Below the pieces are notes generated by a model. It did not search any database and was not told the DNA's origin. It saw only the letters and a list, made by a program, of their open reading frames with translations. Shown here piece after piece: positions 54,580-63,987 of a stretch of 64,000 bases of DNA. The position numbers were made by a program, and so were the translations under genes. This DNA is from Tricholoma matsutake (Eukaryota > Basidiomycota > Agaricomycetes > Agaricales > Tricholomataceae). The DNA lies in the NCBI GenBank assembly GCA_026075535.2, contig AP026546.1:5270001-5334000 (forward strand), written 5' to 3'. How positions within the stretch are numbered: the stretch's first letter is position 1; each line of letters starts with the position of its first letter.

Positions 54580-55129
54580 TGTTAGGGCGACACCCACTAT
54601 CTGCTAGCTAAGACCATGTGGGTTCTCTCTACAAGAAGGGGGCGGGATCCACGCACGTGATTGGGGAACTGATGGTTTTGATGTGAGGGGTTATTAATAG
54701 GTGAGTTTGTTGAGATAGGCCATTCACACCACAAGCATAGGTGGAATACCTAAGAGAACACAACTGGGGTCCCCTAGGCATATATTTAGGGTTTATATAC
54801 TCCTTATCATCCAATTGGAAAGGTAGATGCATATCAGGTATGAATAGAAACAATAGGCCTCATGCCTAGCATGAGGTGTTCGATGTCACGGACCTCATGT
54901 CAAAGGGCTGTCATATCACAGCATGTGTGGGAGTGGGTTCGGGTGCATGGAGTCACCATGCATCAAGGGTGCCTTCCACAGGAAGGGGATCGAATACATG
55001 CAGTTGGCATGTGTCGTGCATGTGTCTGGTGTCAAGGACATGCCCTAGGCATGAATCAGGGGTGCCTCCTATCTGCAGGGGATCATCGGGTACATCGGGT
55101 TCCATGAGTTACAAGGAAAATTGTAACAT
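54580..55129 (-). repeat. 3' LTR of gypsy 3 (550 bp), chimeric
   Basis: On the minus strand it starts TGTTACAATTTTCC at 55129, right after the purine tract AGCGAGGGGGTAA, and ends GCCCTAACA at 54580. The first ~324 bp (U3) match the U3 of the right LTR. From the TATATAAACC box on, the remaining ~226 bp match the R-U5 of the solo LTR at 8031-8432 (about 90% by eye) and not the right LTR. The flanking five bases do not match those of the right LTR. Confidence 0.75.
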
Positions 55130-55366
55130 TACCCCCTCGCTATGGTCGAAAGTTCCACACTTCAACCTAAATCTTTGTCTCTCCTTCGTGGTCTGACCAG
55201 GCGTGGTCTGGTTATGTGGGTAGGTTGGGGTCGAGGGGTACAATGGAGGAATAGTTCATGTCCGAATTCAGACCATGATCGGGTTCTTCTGGTTCACACT
55301 GCCCTAGGCAGTGGTGTCAAGGAGTTGGTGGTATCATTGAAAGGGGGGCATTGCAGGATGGCAAAT

Positions 55367-56247
55367 TCAATGTCTAATCGGGGGTTCAGGACTTGGTCGG
55401 AAGATGGCATAGAGGCAAAATGCGAAGGTCAGGGCTGCTGCTGCAGCCAGAGTCATGCCAACGATGATGGCGAGGATTGTAATTCCTGCGAGCATGGGTC
55501 TGTCTTGTCATGCCATCGTCTTGAGCTCTGCCTCTTAAATCCTTCCATATGGTTCTCCCATCATGTTTCCCATGGCGTCATCATCAAAATCATTGTATCT
55601 GGAGTTAAAGAAGAGCCACTGTCTGTGCTTGGCTTCTCTTTGATCGGTCTCTCGATCTTTCTGAGGTTTCTCTGGGCAATTCATCCTGTAGTGTCCGGGG
55701 CCTCACTGTTTGCAATACCTGCAAACATATTGTTGGCAAATCAGGCCAAAGTGGCCTATCTGTTGGCAGATGAAACATCTGGCATGTCTCATGTGTGGGG
55801 GAGACCAAGGCGGTTGGGTGGTCTTTGGTTCAGGTTCGGGCATGGTCAGATCAATTATTTCAGGTGCCCTAGGCATGATCTTTGGGTTCTTCATAGAACG
55901 GGAGGAGCCTCCAGAGGGAGCTTGTTGTTTGTCTCTGTTGCTCTGCTTGCTGAATGGCGAGAGCAAGGTCGGTGGTTGTCTGTGTCGATCTAGGGGGGTG
56001 TGAGGTCTCTCCTCAGCTATTCTCGGTCTGTCTGACCACAGTGCAATCATCTCCTGGATCGTCTGTTCGATCCCCAGGGCATCTGCATTGTTCATGGCTT
56101 CTTCTAGATTTTGCTCCATTTGTTCGATTGTGCTCGCATAGTAGAAGCACATTATTTTGGTGGGTCGTGGGCAAGGTGAATGCGAAGGGCATCAGCATTC
56201 GATCGGTTTCATAGGTATTCTCAGGTGAATCGTTGTTCAGCAGGCAT
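55367..56247 (-). pseudogene. gypsy 3 ORF3: zinc knuckles plus one membrane helix
   Basis: Starts 16 bp after the chromodomain stop (MPAEQRFT), on the pol strand. After a one-base shift near 56155 a single frame continues to 55367. Parts: helical N-terminus (EQMEQNLEEAMNNADALG), basic/Pro linker with PEIIDLTMPEPEPK, two knuckles CFICQQIGHFGLIC and CRYC...GHYRMNC, an acidic patch NDFDDDAMGNMMGEP, and a hydrophobic stretch LAGITILAIIVGMTLAAAAA continuing LTFAFCLYAIF (about 55495-55405), long enough for one membrane pass. TGA stops occur at 56221, 56209, 55703 and one more before the helix; one TAA also lies before the helix. Position equals that of env, but knuckles make a Gag-like or accessory role equally possible. 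Confidence 0.6.
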
Positions 56248-56262
56248 TTTCAGGGAGTGTCA

Positions 56263-57819
56263 TCAGAGGTGGTACCTTTTCTTATATGCCATCAGGATCT
56301 TGGGGGCATTCTTCAGGTTTGATTCAGGTTCCCATGTGTTTTTGGATGTCGGGTAGTCAACCCATTTCACAAGGTAACAGTGTGTCTTGCCATGCTTCTT
56401 GTGTGCGATGATCGCTTCCACCTCATATTCATTTTCTCCTTCCACAAGGTCGGGTGGTGGAGTCAGGAAGTTTTGCCCATGAGTGTCGTTCTCATGGTAT
56501 CACATGAGTAAAGCCACATGGAATACTGGGTGGACTTTCCATCTCGGTGGCAGTTTCAATCGGTATGTCGTTCTTGACAAGGCATCTTCAATCATGAAGG
56601 GCCCTTCTCATTTTGGCACCAATTTTCTTGTTGGGTAGCCAATCTTCAGGTTCTTGGAGTCAAGCCATACTTGTTCTCTAAGCTTGAATGGTTTGTATCG
56701 CCCTTTTGTTTGGGCACCCATAGCCTGTCTGGCTAGTTCGTGTGCGGCAAGAGCTTCCCTTCTCGCAGAGAGAAGTTCTTGGATCCTCTGTTCGGCGGCT
56801 GGCACATTCATCCTTTCATAAGGGGTGGGGATAGCACGTGGTTGATATCCCATCATCAAGTAAAACGGCGAATGTTTTACTGTGGAGTGCGTCTTCTGAT
56901 TATGTGCGAATTCTGCCATTGGGAGATAACACTCCCAATCTTTGGGTTTGTTTGAACAGAACATGTGGAGGTAAACTTCTAGCTCTTGGTTTACTCGCTT
57001 CGTTTCTCTGTCGGTCTGGGGGTGATAGGCAGTGCTCATGGATAACTTGATCCCAAGCAATCGTCCAAGTTCTTGGAAGAGTTTGGATGCAAATTGAGGG
57101 TCTCTGTCTGAGATGATTCTTCTGGGGAGTCAAAATCTTGTGTATACATGGCGCAGGTAAAGGTCTGCAGTGCCAAGTGCATCAATCATCTTTGCGCAAG
57201 GGATAAAAATTACCCCCTTCATAAGACCATGGTCTACCATGACCATGATTGAGTCAAATCCGTTTATTATGGGCAAGTCCATAATAAAATCTGTCGTTAA
57301 CAGCTCAAATGGTCTGCTGGCATCGGATGATATCGGTGTCAGTGGTGGGGTCATCAGGTGTGTGTTGATCTTCATTTGCTGGCATTTTGGGCAGCCTTTG
57401 ATGTACTTCTTTATGAAGTTGGCCATTCCTGGCCACCAGTAGTCTCATTGGATCAGTTTGATCGTCTGCCATTGTCCAGGGTGCCCTGTCATGATGCTAT
57501 CATGGTATTTCTGTATGATCACTCGACGGAGGGTTTTGTCCTGTGGCACATAGCATCTGTCTTTGAAAAAGAGCAGGCCATCTTCAAATTTCCAGTCCTC
57601 CAATGCAGAATTGATTGGGGGAGTTCCATTGTTCTTCAGGGCTTGTAAAGCATCATTTACGAGGTCGTCCTTCATTATTGCTGAGACCAGGGCTCCCTGG
57701 AGTTCAGCATCGATCGTTTTCATGAATAGTTCATCAGTGAGGATGGTCTTGTCCTTGTTATTGGTGTCTTCTTCAGCTATATGATCTGCTCTCCTCGATA
57801 GGGCATCAGATTGTACCAT
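56263..57819 (-). pseudogene. gypsy 3 Pol: integrase and chromodomain
   Basis: Begins at the RNase H end (MVQSDALSRRADHI), then the HHCC finger (HDSIMTGHPGQW, WPGMANFIKKYIKGCPKCQQ), the integrase core (LLTTDFIMDLP, IISDRDPQFASK, HPQTDRETKRVNQELEVYL) and a chromodomain at the end (EYEVEAIIAHKK, HCYLVKWVDYPTSKNTWEPE). In the third catalytic block the family has QTERVN; here it is ETKRVN, so Glu is Lys. In-frame TGAs at 57445, 57130, 56608 and 56500; IQ-DYWWPGM, PK-EGPFMI and LM-YHEND suggest lost Arg. Confidence 0.88.
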
Positions 57820-57831
57820 CTGTGATCCTGG

Positions 57832-58659
57832 TAGTGTTTAAAGGTCTGGTCCTACGAACCAGAAAAAGACCGAAACCGGACTGAACTGAACCAAAGTCCG
57901 GTTCGTCAGGTGGCTATTTATAGGACCGGTCTTTTGCAGTCCAGTTGCCAGTCTTTTGCTTTGACAAATATCATTGAACCGATGAAAACCGATCCAAACC
58001 GGTTTCAACCGGTTTATAGGTCACGTAAACTATACTCCCTGATTCCCACACATAATGGCTTCAATTTCGCTCCCTGGACCATCAAAAACGGTTGAGAACT
58101 GAGAGAGATATGACAAAATACATTTTGATGTGAGTATTTTGATGTCATTTGAGCAGCTGTGACTGTACTGTTTATACCTTGTGCTACAAAAATGTTGGGC
58201 ACAATTGGACATTATCCAAGGCAAAGGAATAACATACATAAACATCTATACCATGTGTATTTGATTCATTTAACAGCCCTAACAAGTTGTAACTACAAAC
58301 TACAAACTACAACATGGAATACAATGTACTTTTGTTTCAGTCATATCTCTGTCAGAACTTGATGAAATCTCTTAAAAGTTGGACCTGTCGCCGGGGAATT
58401 ACAATATCCAACTGCTTGTGTAATGGTAAGATAGTCCAATTAATAGTTGTTGAGAAGTATATGGGTTATATTGGTACAACAAATTTTACAGCAAAAAGTC
58501 GGTTCAAACTGGTTTTTTTCGGTCCATGGACTGATATGGACCGGTCCTATGCGGTCCGGTTGCAGTTCAGCAATATCTGGGTCAGTTTTGGACCGGTTGT
58601 GGTTGCAGTTGCCCCATTTAGACATAAAAAACCGGACTGAACTGGACCTGTAAACACTA
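57832..58659. mobile_element. hAT-like MITE (828 bp), TSD GATCCTGG
   Basis: Ends TAGTGTTTAAAGGTC and, inverted, TAGTGTTTACAGGTC. The 8-bp flank GATCCTGG is duplicated at 57824-57831 and 58660-58667. Removing it restores the gypsy text HVPGS-QMVQSDALSRR. The interior is rich in ACCGG/CCGGT words near both ends (likely transposase-binding subterminal repeats) and has no gene. The 8-bp duplication and TAGNG ends fit the hAT superfamily. Confidence 0.92.
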
Positions 58660-58667
58660 GATCCTGG

Positions 58668-59900
58668 TACGTGTTGTAGCTTCAGGTTGAATTGTGACAG
58701 GTAGATGCTCCATCTAGCCTGTTGTCGGTTCAGTTTCTGTGCCTGATGGAAGTATGTCAGGTTCTTGTGATCAGATAGTACCGTCACAGGGAATGGTGTC
58801 CCCTGTAAGTAGTGTCTCCATGTTTACAGTGCTCGGATTACTCCCAGTAGTTCCCCGTCATATATCTCATAATTTCTTTCTGCTTCATTGAAAGAGTGAG
58901 AGATATATCCGCATGGGTGCCAGTCTCCATTGGTGTCCTGTTGTCTGAGTACTGTGCCTGTCACAAATTTCGAGGCGTCAGATTCCACCACAAATGGTTT
59001 TGTTGCATCTGGCATCAGCAGTACTGGGGCTTCGTTGAACTTCCTTTTTAGCGCATCAAATGACTGCTGGCAGTCGTTCGTCCATTTGAATTTCTGGTTC
59101 TTCTTCGTCAAATCATTCAGCGGTCTGGCCAGATCCGCAAAGTGTCCGATGAATTGTCGATAGAAGTTTCCAAATCCTAGGAAGGATCTTACATCCTTCA
59201 CTGTCTTTGGTGTGGGCCAGTCCTTGATCCCAGCCAGTTTTGTGTTGTCCATTGCAAGTTTGTTGGGCCTAATGATCATGCCCAAGAAATCGACTTCTTG
59301 CACATTGAACTTGCACTTCTCTATTTTCAGGTAGAGATCACATTGTCATAGTCATTTGAGGACCCTTTTGGTCCTTATCCAGTGTTCTTCTTCCATCTTC
59401 GAGAAGATCAGGATGTCATCCATATAGATGATGAGCCATCCTTCATCTAGCATGTCTTGGAAGAGATCATTCATCATGGCCTGGAATGTTGCCGGTGAGT
59501 TGCACAGCCCAAAGAACATCACCATTGGCTCAAATAGCCCTCAGTTAGTCTTGAATGCTGCCTTCCACTCGTCTCCTTTCTTTATCTGTATGTTATGATA
59601 TCCCCATCAAATATCAAGTTTCATGAAAAATCTTGCTCCTTTCAGCTTGTCCAAGAGGTCTCCAATCAGTGGCAGGGGGTAGTTGTTCCGGATTGTTCCT
59701 TCATTCAGATAGTGATAGTCTTGGCAAGGTCACAGAGCATCAGAGTCCTTCTTCGACACGAAGAAGAACGGGGATGCCATGGGTGATTCAACAGTCAGAT
59801 GTATCCTTTCTCCAGGTTTTTGTCTAGAAACTCATTGAGTTTCTCTTGTTCCTTTGGTGTCAGTGGGTAGACTTTGCAATCCTTTGGTACAAAGCCTTCC
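58668..59900 (-). pseudogene. gypsy 3 Pol: reverse transcriptase and RNase H
   Basis: RT blocks read [64 protein letters not shown] (catalytic YMDD, near 59412-59440) and [16 protein letters not shown]. RNase H shows [31 protein letters not shown] and [13 protein letters not shown]. In-frame TGAs at 59730, 59607, 59541, 59352 and 59346, with context (DAL-PCQDY, KLDI-WGYHN, KTN-GLFEP, VLK-L-QCDLY) indicating Arg; one TAA follows VIRAL at 58824. The frame then runs into the MITE. Confidence 0.9.
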
Positions 59901-60450
59901 TTCAAGTTGATCGCATGATCCCATGGTCTTGATTCCAGGAATCGTTCAGATGCAGCCTTTTCGAATACCTGTCTGTATTTCTGGTATTCCAGTGGCAGTA
60001 GGTCGTCCAGGGTCTGTTTGCTGGCCTCCCTCCCCTCATATTGTTCATGTGCGAGTCACTGGGAAATGGATGTCTTTGCTCTGATCCATGCGCTCTTCGA
60101 GAATACATATCATGGGGGTCCTTGGCTTTTGTAATCCTGGAGATCGTGTTCATTTTCCATATGTACGTATGGGTCGGTCCTTGGTGTTCCTTGGTGAGGG
60201 GTGGTTCTTCTGGTGGTTCGAATATGCCAATGACTGGTTCTCCTCATACATATATGATCAGGAGGTCTGTCGCATCTTGTTCATGGGTTTCTCCTGTTGC
60301 TCATATTTCCATGCCGGTGTCTGCCAGTAGTTCCTCATCAGGTACTTCTTCCACCTTCACCTGAGGGGGGGTCTCCCTGGGCATAGGTATTTCAGCGTTG
60401 ATGGTACCATGATCTGGAGTCCTATGATCATGGGTCGGGGTAGTCTGTTG

Positions 60451-61050
60451 TCAAGGGTTGTTTATCCTGTTTTGTAGTGCCGTTTTCATGTTCCTTTTGC
60501 CAGTGCTTCCCTCCCCTGTGGAGGTTAGCAATTCTTTCATCTTTTGCACAATTTGTCGTGTCCTGTCGCATCCATTGTTTTTGCCCTTCTCCAGTTGTTC
60601 TTTTCTCTGGTTTTCTTGGGTCTTGGCGATGGCGTGTCTCGCTGCTTTGAGATTCCTTTCTTCTTTAGGAGTGCCCTTGGTCCTGGTCTTTGCAATGGCT
60701 TTCTGGACCAAATTCAGCTCCTTTGCTTTCTTCTTGGAAAGCCTTTCCTTTGTTCTTGCCACAGCCAGTCAGGCTCGGGCAAGGTTCCCTTCTTTCTCTT
60801 CAGAGAGCCTCTTTCTTGTTTTTGCCACAGCCAATCTGGCTCGGGCAAGGCTTTTCTCTTTCTCTTCAGAGAGCTTCTGTCTTGCTTTGGCCACGATGTG
60901 TCGGATTCGTGCCATTCTGTCATTGGGTGCCTCCCTTTCAGTGTTGACGCTGGGGAGTTTTAGGGTGTTCAGGAGGGCCCGTTTGGCTTTTCTCGTCTTC
61001 TCCAAGATTTGTTGGATTTGAGCCCGTCGTCCTTCGTCTCAGAACTCAAG
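60451..61050 (-). pseudogene. gypsy 3 Lys/Arg/Glu repeat spacer between protease and RT
   Basis: A tandem ~24-residue motif (LARARLAVAKTRKRLSEEKE and variants) repeats three to four times, then degenerates to KEERNLKAARHAIAKTQENQ. It is strongly helical and highly charged. One TGA at 60769-60771 interrupts RA-LAVARTKERL (Arg expected). Such a spacer is not part of the standard gypsy Pol. It may tether or bind nucleic acid; function unknown. Confidence 0.6.
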
Positions 61051-61454
61051 AGTTCCTTTCTTCCAATTGATGATCAGGTTTACCTCCCGCAGCCATGACA
61101 GACCCAGGATTACCGATTCTTTGCCTAGTCCTGTGACTAGGTATTCCATTGGGTAGCTCCGTCCATTGATGTGGAGCCTCCCCTTCACGTATCTGGTGAT
61201 TGTTCCCTGCCTATTCAGGGTTCCATCTACATTTGTGGCCCGGATGGTGTGGCTAAGGGATATGTCCTGATCCCTTCTCGTTTGACGAATTTCGAGTCAA
61301 TAAAGACTGCTCCTGCTCCAGAGTCGACAAGCACATTCATTGCGACATCTTTCCCGTTATCTGACTCAGCTACCCAAATAGACAGGCACATAGATTGTCT
61401 ATTCATGATAGCTAAGAGTACAGATCCTAGGGAGACTACAGTGGTGACTGGCAT
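61051..61454 (-). pseudogene. gypsy 3 aspartic protease
   Basis: The active site is MNVLVDSGAGAVFIDSKFV (DSGA), followed after a frame change near 61230 by NVDGTLNRQGTI, YLVTGLGKESVILGLSWL and NLIINWKKG, the usual protease C-terminal half. It overlaps the end of gag by 19 bases in a different frame. Confidence 0.8.
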
Positions 61455-62362
61455 CGTATCAGGCCGCTGTTCTGAAAACCTGATTCCTCCATGAAGTTGA
61501 GGGCTTGTTCCTTTTCTTCTTCATCCAGTTCGTCCAGCATCATGCAGATCTTCTGGTAGGTGTCTACCCCAGTCTTCTTCTGGGTGAAGTGGTTTTGGTA
61601 GGGAGGGGGCGCTGACCCCATCTGAGTGGGGTTCTTTCCATCCCTGTGGTCGGACAATTGGTGTCCCAGTTGGTGGTAGATGAAACACAATCCCTTTCGG
61701 AGGTGTTCCACACATTCTTGGTTTGTCAGTCGGTTGATGTCAAGAGAGGGCTGTCCTTTCATTGTTGTTTTGTTTGTCTTCTGGTTCTGCCTGGTCTTTC
61801 CCAGGATTGCCATGGCCCATTTCCATTGGCCTTCATATTTCAAAGCTGCCTTTATCCAGCCTTCGAGAGTGTTCAGTACTGTCTCCATTGTGTGTACCCT
61901 CTTCAGTAATTTGGGATGCAGTCCATCCATGAAGTACTCGATCATGGCTGCATCTTCGGTGATTCCCGTCCTGTCTTTCAGGATGCGGAAGTTCGCCACA
62001 TATTCTTCAAGGTTCCCTGAACCTTGTTTGAGATTCTTGATCTCTGTCTTTGCCATTCCAGCATTGTCGATCAGTGAGAAGGCTTCTAGGACCTTCTGTC
62101 TGAAGTCTCCGAGTCCCTCGGATTGGTGTTGGTTGACAAATGCCTGCGCCCAGGCAGCTGCTGTCCCTCCATTCATGAAGGACAGCATGAAGATGATCTT
62201 CTTGTCATTTGTGTCATAGACCTGGTCATTGATTCGCAGATACAGGTATATCTCCTGCAGGAACTTGGCAGTCTTGGTCCGCTCTCCTGAGAAGTCTGTG
62301 GGTGATCGGATTCGAATGTCCTTTATGGATGTCATCGGTGTGGTTGCAGCGGGTTCGGACAT
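61436..62362 (-). CDS. gypsy 3 Gag, open but knuckle degenerate
   Basis: 308 residues with no stop. Gag core: SPTDFSGERTKTAKFLQEIY, FMLSFMNGGTAAAWAQAFV, IKNLKQGSGNLEEYVANFR and IEYFMDGLHPKLLKRVHTME. The zinc knuckle region reads CFIYHQLGHQLSDH: the second Cys is Tyr and the last is His, so zinc binding is doubtful. It starts MSEPAATTPMTSIKDIRI at 62362. Confidence 0.8.
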   Translation of the reverse strand: MSEPAATTPMTSIKDIRIRSPTDFSGERTKTAKFLQEIYLYLRINDQVYDTNDKKIIFMLSFMNGGTAAAWAQAFVNQHQSEGLGDFRQKVLEAFSLIDNAGMAKTEIKNLKQGSGNLEEYVANFRILKDRTGITEDAAMIEYFMDGLHPKLLKRVHTMETVLNTLEGWIKAALKYEGQWKWAMAILGKTRQNQKTNKTTMKGQPSLDINRLTNQECVEHLRKGLCFIYHQLGHQLSDHRDGKNPTQMGSAPPPYQNHFTQKKTGVDTYQKICMMLDELDEEEKEQALNFMEESGFQNSGLIRCQSPL

Positions 62363-62668
62363 CTCGCTATGAAGGTCGTTGGTTTTGTCTGTTAGGAAGT
62401 GGGTGGATGTTTCAGGTGGGGGTGTGTGTGGTTGTTCAAAGTCTTCGTTGGTGAGGAAATCTGTCGGTTGATCTGTAGAACCAACACTGTGCTGGGGTCG
62501 AGTAACGGACTAGTCTTCTGTTGTATCGGTACCAAGATGAACCTGGCTGTGGTTCTGCTTCTCTTGGTGGTCAGTCTGGGGTTTGTCTAGACCCAGGACA
62601 CTGTGGTGTATATCGAGACATATTGCCTACACCTAGGTAGGTGGGCTAGCAGATAGTTTAGATCTTAT
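62363..62668 (-). other. gypsy 3 leader between 5' LTR and gag
   Basis: About 306 bp, no frame. On the minus strand the first bases after the LTR include ACTATCTGCTAGC, the exact complement of GCTAGCAGATAGT found in the U5 of the left LTR and the solo LTR at 8 kb. No obvious tRNA-type primer site. Confidence 0.45.
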
Positions 62669-63322
62669 GTTAGGGGCAAAGCCTCAACCACTTGATCTAG
62701 TCGATGTCATTTGATGAGGTGCTTCCTTGATGAGTTGTTCAGCACTAGTCTTACTCGGAGCATCTGACATAAGATGGGTAGTGCACTCTAGCAGGCCTTC
62801 TGCATAGAGTCATTCAGGTTCACACACTAAGGGGCTTCCTTAGTGGTTTCGAGTAAGTTTATGAGTTTGCAAGTTAAGGCTGTAGATTGCCTAGATCTAA
62901 ACTAAGGACATCCCTACTACAAGTCACAGTACTTATACTAGTAGGAATATTCTTATCGTCCAATTGGAAAGGTAGATGCATATCAGGTATGAATAGAAAC
63001 AATAGGCCTCATGCCTTGCATGAGGCATCCGATGTCATGGAGTGCTGCGGCGCAGCATGTCGATCGTGAGAGTCCGACATCACGGACCTCATGTCAAAGG
63101 GCTGTCATATCACAGCATGTGTGGGAGTGGGTTCGGGTGCATGGAGTCACCATGCATCAAGGGTGCCTTCCACAGGAAGGGGATCGAATACATGCAGTCG
63201 GCATGTGTCATGCATGTGTCTGGTGTCAAGGACATGCCCTAGGCATGAATCAGGGGTGCCTCCTATCTGGAGGGGATCATCAGGTATGTCGGGCTCCATG
63301 AGTTACAAGGAAAATTGTAACA
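62669..63322 (-). repeat. 5' LTR of gypsy 3 (654 bp)
   Basis: On the minus strand it starts TGTTACAATTTTCC at 63322 and ends TTGCCCCTAACA at 62669. A TATAAG box near 62932 separates a U3 shared with the left LTR (plus a ~44-bp segment absent there) from an R-U5 with no match in the left LTR. It is inserted in a minus-strand open frame. Confidence 0.65.
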
Positions 63323-63987
63323 CCATCATTCCAATTGTCATCTTCCTCACCTGATTCTTCTTGCTCCTCGCCCTGCGGGAAACCGTTGGGTGCAGTGTGT
63401 AGAAGTAGTTGTGAGATGGTTACAGGGTTTGCTGCCCCTAGCTGTTTGGGTGGGCCTAGATAGGAATAAACTGCCACCCGCTGCCAAGATAGCTGCATTG
63501 AATTGGAACTGACCTGCTCTGAACCAATGCTGACACCTGCCATAATCACTGAAGACAACCTCCCGTATCCTTCATAAAGCCCCAGTGAGAATCTCCTTAA
63601 GCAGAGTGGATGTTGTTGCAATGTCAAACAGGGCCCCCAACAACATGTTCTCTGAAAATCTGATTAATGGTGGGCGTCGATTTCTGAGTGCCTCCCAGAT
63701 CTGCATTGGGGTTAAATTAAGCTATCATCCTAGCTGATGGTATGTACAGATACTATTTTTCACTTTTCTAGAGAGATATTTGCAAGCATTTGGGGGCCAA
63801 GGAGGAACAATGGGGATATGCCAAGTGCCATGTTCAAAGGCATTTGGAGCCTTTCTGGGGATAGAAAAGCACCATCACCCACCCCAATGCCCTTCTTCCA
63901 AAGTGCCTCTTCCGAGGTGTGCCTATCCTTAGGCAAGTGAAGATTAATGTTAGTCCAGTCCTTCTCCAAAATTGAACTCACCTCCAA
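63323..63987 (-). pseudogene. Unknown gene fragments at the window edge
   Basis: Two minus-strand pieces: 63987-63760 (SSILEKDWTNINLHLPKDRH, GVGDGAFLSPERLQMPLN) and 63627-63323 (RRFSLGLYEGYGRLSSVIMAG, then NSMQLSWQRVAVYSYLG, acidic GEEQEESGEEDDNWND). The second runs into the gypsy LTR, so the element interrupts it. I do not recognise a family. Confidence 0.35.

Larger units (their letters stand above)
54580..63322 (-). mobile_element. Ty3/gypsy chromodomain element 3 with env-position ORF
   Basis: Order on the minus strand: LTR (63322-62669), leader, gag (62362-61436), protease, charged repeats, RT/RNase H, integrase, chromodomain (to 56263), a third ORF (56247-55367), polypurine tract, LTR (55129-54580). 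An 828-bp hAT-like MITE sits in pol. It is inactive through many TGA stops and a Lys in place of the catalytic Glu of integrase. Confidence 0.88.

Noticed and set aside
54580..55129. Two separate truncated LTRs side by side
   Set aside because: Ends are TGTTA...TAACA, a purine tract abuts the inner end, and the junction falls at the TATA box, so one chimeric LTR is the simpler reading, though not excluded.
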